Shown here: one piece after another, positions 24,582-33,569 of the stretch
Position numbering within the stretch: position 1 is the stretch's first letter
Layout of the letters: each line of letters opens with the position of its first letter
Assembly: GCA_025923075.1 (NCBI GenBank)
Contig: JAICGN010000001.1
Location: 1-64,000, forward strand
Reading direction: 5' to 3'
DNA from: Chitinophagaceae bacterium
GTDB lineage: Bacteria; Bacteroidota; Bacteroidia; Chitinophagales; Chitinophagaceae
DNA: 64,000 nt
Translations under genes and position numbers: made by a program
The notes under the pieces: model-generated
Seen by the model: the letters and a program-made list of their open reading frames with translations, nothing else
What the model was told of the DNA's origin: nothing
The model's database searches: none

Positions 24582-25430
24582 ATGGAACGAAAACGTATTG
24601 CAATAGTTGGTATCGGGCTGATTGGCGGTTCCTTGGCTCTGCAGTTGAATGAAAAGGGGCTGGCTAGCAAACTCACCGGGGTTGATTCGAACAGGGACCA
24701 TCAAAAAAAAGCATTGGAATTGGGATTAGTAGATGAGATAATGGAATTGGATGATGCTATTGAAAGTTCCGAGGTGATCATTCTTGCTATTCCCGTGGAC
24801 AGCATGGTAAAAATATTGCCGGCAATTCTTGATAAAATAGACAAGCAGATCGTCGTTGATCTTGGATCTACAAAAGAACAATTAATTGCTATCACAAAAG
24901 ATCATCAAAAAAGGGGAAGACTGGTAGCTACTCACCCGATGTGGGGAACGGAGTATAGCGGCCCGCAGGCGGCGGTGCACGGTGCCTTTGAAAATACAGC
25001 CGTAATCATATGCAATCCCAATGAAAGCGATGCTGATGCATTAGAATGGACAAAGAATATGTATAAAAAGATCGGGATGCATTTATTGGAAATGGATGCA
25101 GTATCGCATGATCTGCATGCCGCGTATGTAAGTCATATTTCTCACATCACATCATTTGCCTTGGCGAATACGGTTTTGGAGAAAGAAAAGGAAGATGAAG
25201 CCATTTTTGAACTAGCCTCTGCCGGCTTTGCGAGTACTGTTCGGTTGGCAAAGAGCAATCCTTCTATGTGGGTACCCATTTTTATGCAGAACAGGGAAAA
25301 CGTTTTGGATGTCTTGAATGAACATATTTCGCAATTAAGAAAGTTTAAGAGTTGTTTGGAAAAAGAAAATTATGAGTATTTGCAGGAGCTGATTGAAAAT
25401 GCGAATAAGATCAGGAGGATAATAAAGTAA
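24582..25430 (+). CDS. tyrA: Prephenate dehydrogenase
   Basis: TyrA oxidatively decarboxylates prephenate to 4-hydroxyphenylpyruvate. An N-terminal Rossmann fold is clear (RIAIVGIGLIGGSLALQL, with GxGxxGG and a following VDSN that favours NAD). The catalytic region shows VATHPMWGTEYSGP with His and the later HDLHAAYVSHISHITSFAL. The length of 282 is typical for a monofunctional TyrA without an ACT domain. Upstream is an AATTAAGAATTAATAATTATG-like intergenic repeat; downstream a C-rich repeat begins right after TAA. Confidence 0.94.
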   Translation: MERKRIAIVGIGLIGGSLALQLNEKGLASKLTGVDSNRDHQKKALELGLVDEIMELDDAIESSEVIILAIPVDSMVKILPAILDKIDKQIVVDLGSTKEQLIAITKDHQKRGRLVATHPMWGTEYSGPQAAVHGAFENTAVIICNPNESDADALEWTKNMYKKIGMHLLEMDAVSHDLHAAYVSHISHITSFALANTVLEKEKEDEAIFELASAGFASTVRLAKSNPSMWVPIFMQNRENVLDVLNEHISQLRKFKSCLEKENYEYLQELIENANKIRRIIK

Positions 25431-25682
25431 AACCCCCTGTGCCCTGTACCCCTAAAGGGGCAACTTAGGACGAAAGGTATGCTATGAATTGCCTCGGGCT
25501 TTAGCCGGGGCATCGAAAGAAAAAATGAGGAATCGAAAGCGAAGTAAAATAGTCCCATAGAATTGTTGAAGTACAAGTGTTCGACGCAACGAAAGCTTAA
25601 TAATATTGGAAAAGATGGGTACATAAAAAATATAAATAAATAAAAAACACTTCCTTACACCCCTTTAGGGGAAGGGGGTATA
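25431..25682. repeat. Composite intergenic repeat unit, tyrA to DAHP synthase
   Basis: A left C-rich copy starts at the base after the tyrA stop; an inverted right copy (ACCCCTTTAGGGGAAGGGGG) ends near the next gene. Between them are a GCCTCGGGCTTTAGCC element (similar to 63652-63677) and a block with TTCGACGCAACGAAAG...GGGTACATAAAA (25571-25630) that resembles 54690-54750. No ORF is credible. Confidence 0.65.
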
Positions 25683-25688
25683 AATTTG
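25681..25688 (+). promoter_or_regulatory. Internal -7 promoter element before DAHP synthase
   Basis: TAAATTTG matches TAnnTTTG. The ATG at 25694 is 6 nt past the G, so a leaderless transcript from inside the operon is predicted. Confidence 0.5.
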
Positions 25689-25693
25689 TAACA

Positions 25694-26782
25694 ATGCAAA
25701 CAATCGAACAGGCAAAGAATGAAGCAGGACAAAAAGCATGGACCAAGCGACCGCTGATCATCAGCGGGCCATGCAGCGCCGAAACAGAAGAGCAAGTGGT
25801 ACAGACGGCGCAACGACTTGCGGCTACTGGCAAAGTAGATATGTTGCGTGCCGGCATCTGGAAACCGAGAACAAAACCCGGTATGTTTGAAGGCATAGGT
25901 GTAAAAGGTTTGCCCTGGTTGTTGCAGGCAAAAAAACTGACGGGTATACCGACTACGGTTGAAGTAGCGACTGGCAAACAAGTGCAGGATGCATTGCACT
26001 TTGATGTGGATGTGTTGTGGATCGGGGCGAGAACAACTGTGAATCCTTTCAGTGTGCAGGAAGTGGCCGATGCGTTGCGTGGAGTGGATGTGCCGGTGCT
26101 AATAAAGAACCCGATCAATCCTGATCTTGAATTGTGGAGCGGCGCCGTGGAAAGGGTTGCCCGTTCGGGAATTAAACAGATCGGTCTTATTCATCGCGGG
26201 TTTTCTTCTTATGGGAATACCGAATATCGTAATGCGCCGATGTGGCACCTGGCCATCGAGATGAAGCGTCGTAATCCTGAGTTGTTACTCATCAATGATC
26301 CTTCACATATTTGTGGCCGTCGTGATATACTGATGGATGTGGCGCAAAAAGCAATTGATCTTGACTTTGATGGACTAATGATCGAAAGCCATATCGATCC
26401 TGATAATGCATGGAGTGATGCAAAGCAACAAGTGACGCCTGAGAAACTTGCCGAGATGCTTGGGGAGATCAAATGGCGTCATGAATCAGCGGAAGAAATT
26501 GAATTCATCACCGCGTTGGAAAAATTGCGCGAGCAAATCAATCATCTGGATGATGAATTGATACAGTTGCTTGGCCAGCGAATGAAGATTGCGGATAAGA
26601 TCGGTGAATACAAGAAGAATAATAACGTTACGATTTTGCAAACGAGTCGCTGGAACCAGATACTGGAAAGAGCATTTGCAAAAGGTGACGCACTTGGATT
26701 AAGCCGTGAGTTTATCACCAAGTATTTTGATGCGGTGCACATGGAAAGTATCAATCATCAGAATAAGATCATGAATAGTTAA
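25694..26782 (+). CDS. Bifunctional DAHP synthase / chorismate mutase
   Basis: The N-terminal part (about 1-260) is a type I-beta 3-deoxy-7-phosphoheptulonate synthase, the entry step of the shikimate pathway: PLIISGPCSAETEEQ, LRAGIWKPRTKPGMFEG, IGARTTVNPFSVQE, GLIHRGFSSYG and INDPSHICGRRD. The C-terminal 95 residues (LEKLREQINHLDDELIQLLGQRMKIADKIGEYKK...) form an AroQ-type chorismate mutase. The fusion is common in Bacteroidota and allows the mutase domain to confer feedback control by prephenate or aromatic amino acids. It lies fourth in the operon and has its own promoter-like element. Confidence 0.95.
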   Translation: MQTIEQAKNEAGQKAWTKRPLIISGPCSAETEEQVVQTAQRLAATGKVDMLRAGIWKPRTKPGMFEGIGVKGLPWLLQAKKLTGIPTTVEVATGKQVQDALHFDVDVLWIGARTTVNPFSVQEVADALRGVDVPVLIKNPINPDLELWSGAVERVARSGIKQIGLIHRGFSSYGNTEYRNAPMWHLAIEMKRRNPELLLINDPSHICGRRDILMDVAQKAIDLDFDGLMIESHIDPDNAWSDAKQQVTPEKLAEMLGEIKWRHESAEEIEFITALEKLREQINHLDDELIQLLGQRMKIADKIGEYKKNNNVTILQTSRWNQILERAFAKGDALGLSREFITKYFDAVHMESINHQNKIMNS

Positions 26783-26980
26783 CCCCCTGTCCCCCTAAAG
26801 GGGGAACGTAGGTTGGACATCCATTACTTATTTGGTGTGTTCTTTAATTTATTGATTGTTGTTTTTATGATAATAACAAAAGTAATACGTTGAGCTTTCG
26901 TTGTATCACTCAATTGTGCGGATTGTAATTCTATTCGACATTAAATAATTTTCCAAATTCCCCCTTTAGGGGGTTAGGGG
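26783..26980. repeat. Composite intergenic repeat unit, DAHP synthase to aroB
   Basis: The left copy CCCCCTGTCCCCCTAAAGGG begins at the base after the stop codon. The right copy CCCCCTTTAGGGGG (26960-26973) ends next to the aroB ATG. The middle has GAGCTTTCGTTGTATCACTC, resembling the inverted GACGCAACGAAAGC block seen in the 25431 unit. Confidence 0.7.
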
Positions 26981-26982
26981 GC

Positions 26983-28002
26983 ATGAAGAAACTGACATAT
27001 AAATTTTCTAACAGTTCTGTTGACTATTACTTCGCAGGAGGCATTTCTCATTTAAAAGAGATTGTCGATAAGAACAATGCAATCATCATAACAGATGAAA
27101 ATGTTTACAATGCCCATGTAAAAAGATTTAAGAACTGGAATTGCATCGTAATAAAACCAGGGGAAGAATTTAAGGTGCAATCAACTGTCGATGACCTGAT
27201 CAACCAACTGATAGAAATGGAAGCCGACCGGAAAACAATTTTAGTCGGCGTTGGGGGAGGCGTCATTACAGATCTTACCGGTTACGTTGCATCGGTTTAT
27301 ATGCGGGGAATAAGTTTTGGATTTATTCCAACCTCGTTGCTTGCCATGGTTGATGCGTCTATTGGTGGTAAGAATGGAATTGATGTTGGAGTTTACAAAA
27401 ACATGGTTGGCGTTATCCGTCAACCCAGGTTTATTCTGCATGATATGGTTTTCCTGAATTCGTTGCCTGAAAATGAGTGGAACAATGGGTTTGCAGAAAT
27501 GGTTAAGCATGCTGCTATAAAAGATGCAACCATGTTCAAAGAATTAGAATCAGGCACATTAAAAAAATATCAAAGGAGTCAAACCGCAATTTGCGAGTTG
27601 GTAAGGCGCAATGCAATCATAAAAACCAAAGTTGTGCAGAATGATGAATTTGAAAAAGGCGAGAGAAGATTGTTGAATTTTGGTCATACACTCGGGCATG
27701 CTTTAGAAAATCAGTATGAATTATCACATGGCCAGGCAATTTCAATAGGCATGACCTATGCTTCAGTGATCTCACAAAGGATATTAGGGTTTAAAGAACC
27801 TGGCAGGGTCGCAACTCTCTTGTTGAAATATGGGCTGCCAACATTTGCCGACTTTGATAAGGGAAAAGTATTTGAAGTGCTGAAAATGGATAAGAAGCGG
27901 GAAAGAAAAGAAATGAATTATGTGATGCTGGAGAAAATAGGGAAAGGAGTTGTAAAGTCTATTCAACTTGATGAACTGGAACAAATAATTAAAAATCTTT
28001 AA
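26983..28002 (+). CDS. aroB: 3-dehydroquinate synthase
   Basis: AroB cyclises DAHP to 3-dehydroquinate using NAD and Zn2+. Present are GVGGGVITDLTGYVASVYMRGI (NAD-binding), PTSLLAMVDASIGGKNGID with catalytic Lys, and the metal-ligand region NEWNNGFAEMVKHAAIKD plus NFGHTLGHALE and LSHGQAISIGM. The 339 residues are slightly shorter than the usual 350-360 but all motifs are intact. The ATG lies 2 bases after a C-rich repeat; no Shine-Dalgarno sequence is seen. Confidence 0.96.
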   Translation: MKKLTYKFSNSSVDYYFAGGISHLKEIVDKNNAIIITDENVYNAHVKRFKNWNCIVIKPGEEFKVQSTVDDLINQLIEMEADRKTILVGVGGGVITDLTGYVASVYMRGISFGFIPTSLLAMVDASIGGKNGIDVGVYKNMVGVIRQPRFILHDMVFLNSLPENEWNNGFAEMVKHAAIKDATMFKELESGTLKKYQRSQTAICELVRRNAIIKTKVVQNDEFEKGERRLLNFGHTLGHALENQYELSHGQAISIGMTYASVISQRILGFKEPGRVATLLLKYGLPTFADFDKGKVFEVLKMDKKRERKEMNYVMLEKIGKGVVKSIQLDELEQIIKNL

Positions 28003-28026
28003 AAAGCCCACTTAGGGGTTTGGAAC
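28003..28026 (+). repeat. Short C-rich repeat between aroB and aroA
   Basis: AAAAGCCCACTTAGGGGTTT occupies the 24 bases between the aroB stop and the aroA ATG; a degenerate or truncated member of the C-rich family. Confidence 0.4.
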
Positions 28027-29322
28027 ATGAAAGTGACAATACATCCGTCGGAATTAAAAGGCATTATTCAGGCGCCGGCTTCCAAGAGTTCCATGCAAAG
28101 AGCTTGTGCAGCGGCATTATTATCAAAAGGAACGAGCACTATTAATAATCCGGGGCATAGCAATGATGATAAAGCGGCTTTGGATATAATCCAAAAACTT
28201 GGAGCTATCATTGAAGTTGATAGTTCAGAATTAAGAGTTCAGAGTCAGGGAATCAATCCGATTTCAAATGAGATTGATTGCGGGGAAAGTGGACTAAGCA
28301 TTCGAATGTTCACTCCAATCGTTGCTTTAAGCGATAAAGAAATTACAATTAATGGCTCAGGTAGTTTGACCACAAGACCCATGGATTTCTTTGATGAGAT
28401 ACTACCAAAACTTGGAGTGAAAATAAAAAGCAATGAGGGCAAACTGCCAATGGTCGTGCAGGGTCCTTTAGTTCCGGCAACTATTGAAGTTGATGGCTCA
28501 TTAAGTTCTCAATTTCTTACGGGGTTATTAATGGCATATTCGGCCGCTGGCGCAAAAAATGTTTCGATCAGGGTTAATGATCTTAAAAGCAAACCTTACA
28601 TCGATCTTACATTGGATGTGATGAAGCAATTCGGAATGAATGTGCCGGAGAATAAGAATTATGAAGAATTTATCTTTCACGGTATACCGACTCTGCACGC
28701 TGAGCTCGTGACTCGTAAGTACACCGTGGAAGGCGATTGGAGCGGTGGAGCTTTCCTTCTTGTGGCTGGCGCAATTGCCGGTCCGCTAACAGTCAGAGGT
28801 CTTGATCTTTCTTCAACACAGGCTGATAAGGCAATAGTAGATGCGCTGATGGATGCGAACGCTTCCATCGCCATGGAAGCAAAAGGTATTAAAATTCATC
28901 CGGGTGGGTTAAAAGGGTTTCAATTTGATGCAAATGATTGTCCTGACCTTTTTCCCCCGCTTGTAGCATTGGCTGCTTATTGTAAAGGAAGAACAACGAT
29001 CAAAGGAGTAAATAGATTGCTGCATAAAGAAAGCAATCGTGCCCTGACACTCCAGGACGAATTCGATAAGATGGGAGTCCTGGTCAAACTGGAACGAGAC
29101 GAAATGCTTATCCAGGGGAATGGTTTCGTTAAAGGAGCAGATGTTCATTCACATCATGATCATCGGATTGCCATGGCCTGTGCGGTGGCCGGCTTAAAGG
29201 CAAATAGTGAAATGGTAATTGAAGAAGCAATGGCTGTAAAAAAATCTTATCCTGATTTTTATAATGATCTTAAATCATTGGGTGCATCAGTATCTTTACC
29301 CTTTCAACATTTAAATTTATAA
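28027..29322 (+). CDS. aroA: 3-phosphoshikimate 1-carboxyvinyltransferase (EPSP synthase)
   Basis: AroA makes EPSP from shikimate-3-phosphate and PEP. The N-terminal PASKSSMQRACAAALLSKGTS holds the substrate Lys-Ser; DCGESGLSIRMFTPI is the PEP-loop region, here with Ser where GNAGT is usual in class I enzymes. Further motifs are DGSLSSQFLTGLLMA, DCPDLFPPLVALA and HDHRIAMACAVAGLK with KKSYPDFY near the end. A short repeat-like insert (GTTCAGAATTAAGAGTTCAG, about 28223-28250) adds residues in a surface strand connection. The 431 residues are typical. Confidence 0.95.
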   Translation: MKVTIHPSELKGIIQAPASKSSMQRACAAALLSKGTSTINNPGHSNDDKAALDIIQKLGAIIEVDSSELRVQSQGINPISNEIDCGESGLSIRMFTPIVALSDKEITINGSGSLTTRPMDFFDEILPKLGVKIKSNEGKLPMVVQGPLVPATIEVDGSLSSQFLTGLLMAYSAAGAKNVSIRVNDLKSKPYIDLTLDVMKQFGMNVPENKNYEEFIFHGIPTLHAELVTRKYTVEGDWSGGAFLLVAGAIAGPLTVRGLDLSSTQADKAIVDALMDANASIAMEAKGIKIHPGGLKGFQFDANDCPDLFPPLVALAAYCKGRTTIKGVNRLLHKESNRALTLQDEFDKMGVLVKLERDEMLIQGNGFVKGADVHSHHDHRIAMACAVAGLKANSEMVIEEAMAVKKSYPDFYNDLKSLGASVSLPFQHLNL

Positions 29323-29323
29323 A

Positions 29324-30319
29324 GTGAATTCATTCGGCCGCCTATTTCGTGTTTCCATTTTTGGTGAATCGCATGGCGAATGTGTAGGAATAACTATCGA
29401 CGGTTGTCCGGCAGGATTATCATTATCACCCGAAGACCTGGCTGCCGATCTTGAAAGAAGAAAAGGCGGTAAACAAAAAGGAACTACACCCAGGCAGGAA
29501 GAAGATTTTCCAATTTTCAAAAGCGGAATATTTAATGGAAAGACAACGGGCTTCCCTATTACAATACTTTTTGAAAATAAAAATATCCGCAGCGAAGACT
29601 ATACAAAACAGAGAAGTATTCCACGTCCCGGTCATGCAGATTGGGTGGCACATCAAAAGTTTGGCGGCTATGAAGATTATCGCGGTGGCGGACATTTTAG
29701 TGCAAGATTGACCGCAGGAATCGTTGCCGCAGCAGCCATTGCTAAAAAGCTAATGAAGGATGTCAGCATTCATGCAGAGGTCGTCGAGATCGGCGGTGAA
29801 AAAGATCTTGAAAAAGGATTGCAAAATGCCATTGATGCAAAAGATTCAGTTGGCGGAATTGTTGAATGCCGTGTAAATGGGTTACCCGTTGGTTTAGGCG
29901 AACCATGGTTTGATTCAGTGGAATCGGTTTTGGCTCATCTTGTTTTTGCAATCCCGGCAGTAAGAGGTGTTGAGTTTGGAACTGGTTTTGCAGCGGCAAG
30001 GATGTTTGGCAGCGAACACAATGATGCTATTGTGGAAATGAGTGGTAAAACAAAAACAAACCATGCGGGTGGTGTAGTGGGAGGAATTACTAATGGAAAT
30101 GAATTGGTATTTCGGTTAGCAATAAAACCAACTTCATCTACTCCTAAAGAGCAGGAAAGTTTGAACTGGGATACAGAACAAGTAGAAAAATTTTCGATCA
30201 AGGGGCGTCATGATCTTTGCGTGGCATTAAGGGCGCCGGTGATTGTTGAGGCGGTAGCTGCATTGGTGCTTGTTGATTTTATGATGCTGGAGCAGAAAAT
30301 TCCCACCGTGCTTTCCTAA
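29324..30319 (+). CDS. aroC: Chorismate synthase
   Basis: AroC eliminates phosphate from EPSP to give chorismate, using reduced FMN. The conserved start NSFGRLFRVSIFGESHGECVG is complete, so the GTG at 29324 is taken as the start; it lies one base after the aroA stop. Other motifs are RPGHADWVAHQKFGGYEDYRGGGHFSARLTAG and GRHDLCVALRAPVIVEA. The 331-residue length is somewhat shorter than the common 350-360. This is the last gene of the operon; its stop codon overlaps the 3' end of the convergent hydrolase gene by four bases. Confidence 0.96.
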   Translation: MNSFGRLFRVSIFGESHGECVGITIDGCPAGLSLSPEDLAADLERRKGGKQKGTTPRQEEDFPIFKSGIFNGKTTGFPITILFENKNIRSEDYTKQRSIPRPGHADWVAHQKFGGYEDYRGGGHFSARLTAGIVAAAAIAKKLMKDVSIHAEVVEIGGEKDLEKGLQNAIDAKDSVGGIVECRVNGLPVGLGEPWFDSVESVLAHLVFAIPAVRGVEFGTGFAAARMFGSEHNDAIVEMSGKTKTNHAGGVVGGITNGNELVFRLAIKPTSSTPKEQESLNWDTEQVEKFSIKGRHDLCVALRAPVIVEAVAALVLVDFMMLEQKIPTVLS

Positions 30320-31323
30320 TCACTTATATATTTCTCATATGCTCTTTCTCCGAAATAGGTAAAGTATTCTCTTTCATCAAATTTGGTATTTGAAAGCAGG
30401 CTATAAATAAATCCATTCTTTTCAACCTGGATGGTATGATAAATTAATCCACCGGGATTCTCTTTTAAAATGATTCGTACTCTTCCATTTAGAGCCTGAT
30501 GAGTAATAAAACCCGTATCGGCAACAGTTCTAAATGGAAATGTTTCTGCTAGTTTTCTTTGCATCAAACGACTTCTGTACCAGGTGCCGCCGGTTGGACT
30601 TACCAATGGCCTCCCGTTATAAATAACCAGGCTGTCATTATAAGCGAGTACAAATAATTTATGCTTGTCATTTTGCAACCAATCGACAATTTTTCTTGTG
30701 TGCAAATTGTCTTCATAGCCATAGTTACTATCAAGAAATGCGATGCGTTCGACATTCTCCGGAATCTTTTCAACCGCATCCAGGTAGCCGAAGAGAAAAC
30801 TGCCCCCGCCGCTATGTCCATTTAATACGATTTTCGTCTGGTGCTCTTTAAAAAGATCAGACAAACTATCAACAATATTCTTTATTAGCTGCAATGAACC
30901 AGGATTCGCTCTCTTCCATGCGGGCCAACTCTTTTGTTCAGCCATTAAATAAGCAACGATATAATTATTCCTTTTATCAAGATTTCTTATAAATCTTGTT
31001 TGCGCACCGATATGCTGTATATCAAAATGCCAATCGTCACCTGCCTTCATTTTCTTTCCTTTTGTCCATTCAATACTATTGCCATTTGGTAAAGCAAATA
31101 AAATAAGATAGGTATTTCCTTTTTTGTTGAAATGCAACGGTGCGTTAATACAAATCGTCACATCTTTAGGCTCGTTTTTAATCCATAATTCCTGCTCATG
31201 AAAACGTTCTGTTGCAGTAAAACCGTTGCGTAACTGGGCACAAGTTGGTAATACACAGTTTGTTGAAAAAATAACGGTCAGGATGATTTTAAAACAAGAA
31301 CGATTCCTTATTTTGTTTTTCAT
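30316..31323 (-). CDS. Secreted alpha/beta-hydrolase-fold protein
   Basis: The 335-residue protein begins with a Sec signal (about 1-29, ending PTCAQ). The centre has IVLNGHSGGGSFLFGYLDAV, a nucleophile elbow G-H-S-G-G with Ser as nucleophile near residue 178. Possible partners are the Asp in FLDSNYG or LAYNDS and a late His (HQALNG or YHTIQV). It resembles secreted esterase-type hydrolases, but no substrate can be assigned. The 3' end overlaps that of aroC. Confidence 0.75.
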   Translation of the reverse strand: MKNKIRNRSCFKIILTVIFSTNCVLPTCAQLRNGFTATERFHEQELWIKNEPKDVTICINAPLHFNKKGNTYLILFALPNGNSIEWTKGKKMKAGDDWHFDIQHIGAQTRFIRNLDKRNNYIVAYLMAEQKSWPAWKRANPGSLQLIKNIVDSLSDLFKEHQTKIVLNGHSGGGSFLFGYLDAVEKIPENVERIAFLDSNYGYEDNLHTRKIVDWLQNDKHKLFVLAYNDSLVIYNGRPLVSPTGGTWYRSRLMQRKLAETFPFRTVADTGFITHQALNGRVRIILKENPGGLIYHTIQVEKNGFIYSLLSNTKFDEREYFTYFGERAYEKYISD

Positions 31324-31362
31324 ATCACAATTGCTGCCGGGGAAATTAGTATAAAAAATTCT

Positions 31363-33102
31363 ATGAACAGCCCAGTCAAAGTTTTTTTTGTATCAGGAAA
31401 ATATTATTGGATTTTTTTCGCAGGATTGATTTTTTGCGGGATGAATTTTACTTCCTGCAAAGAGCGAAAATCGCCTGAAGAAAAAGTAATTGTGGAAGTG
31501 CCGGAAAAAATGGATGATAAAGTAAAAGAGCTTCTTAAAAGCTTTCTTGCTTATTCGGCCTCAGAAAATGGGAAGATCGATGATTCAACAGTCCTGCACC
31601 AGTTGCCGTTGCTGATCGATCTATATAAACAAAAGACATTTTCTGCCCAGTGGAGCAGTTCCCAAAAATGGCTGCCGCAGGGGGATTCCCTTTTATTATT
31701 TATTGAGAAAGCAAGACGCTATGGACTCTTTCCAGCAGATTATCACTGGCCTCAATTGCTTAAGTTAAAAAGCTCATTTGCTGCTGACGCTTTTAAAGAT
31801 AAAGAAACGAAGGATGCTGCAAGCTGGGCCCGGGCTGACCTGATGTTAAGCGATGCATTGATTAGTATTTTCCATGACATCAAATTGGGCCGCTTGCCTA
31901 ATGACAGTATTACGATGCGTAAAGATTCGGTCTTGACACAGGATTTTGTCTCTTCTAAATTCAATGCAGCTGCATCAGGGCTTTCACTGGATATGATCAT
32001 TCCAACACTTGAACCCAAACACGAGGGCTACCGTGAATTAAAGGAAGCGGTAAGAAATTTTCTTGACAGTGCTGACTTTAGACCGATTATTCCGATTGTC
32101 TTTCCAAATAAGGATCCTCACGAACTAAAGACCGCAGTTATAAAAAGACTTTTTGAGTCAGGTTATATTGATTCACTAACTATTCAACCCGACTCGTTAA
32201 AGTTTGTCGCGATCCTGAAAAAGTACCAACGGGACAAAAAACTTACAGCAGATGGCAAAATTGGTGCACAGACAATACGCATGTTGAATTTATCTGACCA
32301 GGAAAAATTCAATCGTATTGCGATTACAATGGATCGGTATAAAATGTTGCCCGAAAAGATGCCCGAGAAGTACATATGGGTAAACATTCCTTCATTTTCA
32401 TTAAAGCTGCTGAGTAATGATACGTTAATAGTAAGCAGCAAGGTCGTTGTGGGTAAACCACAGACAAGGACTCCGGTACTGACCAGCGCTGTGTCAGAAA
32501 TGATCACTTATCCGCAATGGACAATTCCGGAAAGTATTATTGAAAAAGAAATCTTACCGGGAATAAAAAAAGACACCGCATATCTTACAAAAAAAGGATA
32601 CAGTTTGTTGAATAGTAAAAACGAAGAAGTAGATCCGGATTCTGTCGATTGGTCAAAGTATAAAAAACGGATCCCGTATAAAGTTATCCAGGGCAGCGGG
32701 GATGACAATGCACTTGGCGTTTTGAAATTCAATTTTTACAATAAATATTCCGTCTATCTGCATGATACAAATCAACGCTCTTTTTTTGGTTCGGATTCAC
32801 GGGCACTAAGTCATGGTTGCGTTCGCGTGCAGGAATGGGAAAAAATGGCATACTACATAATGGAAAATGAAAACAGCGTCACGGTTGCGAACAAATCAAA
32901 GCAAATTCCAGTAGATTCACTTACTCATTGGCTGGCAATAAAAGAAAAACACAGCATACCAATACGTTCCAAAGTGCCGGTTTTTATCAGGTATTTTACC
33001 TGTGAAGCAACTAGTGGACAAATCAGTTTTTTTGAAGATATTTATGGCGAGGATAAGAAAATCAGTGAGCTGCTTTTTGCTAACAAAAAGAATGGCCAAT
33101 GA
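31363..33102 (+). CDS. L,D-transpeptidase (YcbB/LdtD-like) lipoprotein
   Basis: The 579-residue protein makes 3-3 cross-links or protein attachments in peptidoglycan. A lipoprotein-type signal ends at FTSCK (Cys about residue 32). An N-terminal scaffold domain is followed by a peptidoglycan-binding region (LKFVAILKKYQRDKKLTADGKIGAQTIRMLN, about 285-315). The YkuD domain follows, with HDTNQRSFFGSDSRALSHGCVRVQEWE: catalytic Cys in SHGCVR and the upstream His. The gene overlaps rlpA by four bases (ATGA), so the two envelope genes form an operon. Confidence 0.93.
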   Translation: MNSPVKVFFVSGKYYWIFFAGLIFCGMNFTSCKERKSPEEKVIVEVPEKMDDKVKELLKSFLAYSASENGKIDDSTVLHQLPLLIDLYKQKTFSAQWSSSQKWLPQGDSLLLFIEKARRYGLFPADYHWPQLLKLKSSFAADAFKDKETKDAASWARADLMLSDALISIFHDIKLGRLPNDSITMRKDSVLTQDFVSSKFNAAASGLSLDMIIPTLEPKHEGYRELKEAVRNFLDSADFRPIIPIVFPNKDPHELKTAVIKRLFESGYIDSLTIQPDSLKFVAILKKYQRDKKLTADGKIGAQTIRMLNLSDQEKFNRIAITMDRYKMLPEKMPEKYIWVNIPSFSLKLLSNDTLIVSSKVVVGKPQTRTPVLTSAVSEMITYPQWTIPESIIEKEILPGIKKDTAYLTKKGYSLLNSKNEEVDPDSVDWSKYKKRIPYKVIQGSGDDNALGVLKFNFYNKYSVYLHDTNQRSFFGSDSRALSHGCVRVQEWEKMAYYIMENENSVTVANKSKQIPVDSLTHWLAIKEKHSIPIRSKVPVFIRYFTCEATSGQISFFEDIYGEDKKISELLFANKKNGQ

Positions 33103-33494
33103 GATTAATCTTAGCTATTACTCTGTTATTTATTGGTGTCAATCTTGTTGCTACTGATACTACAAAAACTGTAGCGTCAAAGCCAAAAATCATATACGGA
33201 ACTGCAAGCTTTTATGCAAACAGCTTTAATGGAAAGAAAACTGCAAACGGCGAGACTTTCTCTCAGAAAAAAATGACGGCCGCCTGTAATGTATTGCCGC
33301 TCGGCACATGGATAAGAGTTACAAACCTTCGCAATGGCCGCACTGTTTTGGTCAGAACAAATGACAGACTCCACGCAAGGATGAAAAGAGTTGTTGATCT
33401 TTCAAGAAGCGCTGCCGAAAAATTGAATTATGTAAAATCCGGTCTTACCCAGGTAAAGGTTGAAGTGCTTGGTAAGAAAAAGCCTGAAGAATAG
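33099..33494 (+). CDS. RlpA-like double-psi beta-barrel protein
   Basis: The 131-residue protein has a short signal peptide and a single RlpA/DPBB domain: IYGTASFYANSFNGKKTANGETFSQKKMTAACNVLPLGTWIRVTNL, then VRTNDRLHARMKRVVDLSRSAAEKL. The Asp of NDR and the His and Asp residues near it correspond to the active-site cluster of septal-ring lytic transglycosylases. No SPOR domain is present. The ATG overlaps the L,D-transpeptidase stop, suggesting joint peptidoglycan remodelling. Confidence 0.9.
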   Translation: MRLILAITLLFIGVNLVATDTTKTVASKPKIIYGTASFYANSFNGKKTANGETFSQKKMTAACNVLPLGTWIRVTNLRNGRTVLVRTNDRLHARMKRVVDLSRSAAEKLNYVKSGLTQVKVEVLGKKKPEE

Positions 33495-33541
33495 GTGGAA
33501 ATCAAAGTAATATTTTATTTCCGGATGTACTATAGAGCAGT

Positions 33542-33549
33542 TATTTTTG
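33542..33549 (+). promoter_or_regulatory. -7 promoter element for the OmpA-family gene
   Basis: TATTTTTG matches TAnnTTTG; its G is 21 nt before the ATG at 33570. It lies inside the longest open frame, which supports the later start. Confidence 0.6.
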
Positions 33550-33569
33550 TTAAAACCAAACTACTCTTT

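Noticed and set aside
25597-26118. Long open frame (173 codons) antisense to DAHP synthase
   Set aside because: It is the mirror of a strongly conserved coding region, has an unnatural Cys/Ser/Thr-rich composition and no family features.
33495-33569. Upstream extension of the OmpA-family protein
   Set aside because: It starts at GTG, would place the signal peptide internally, and overlaps the TATTTTTG promoter element.
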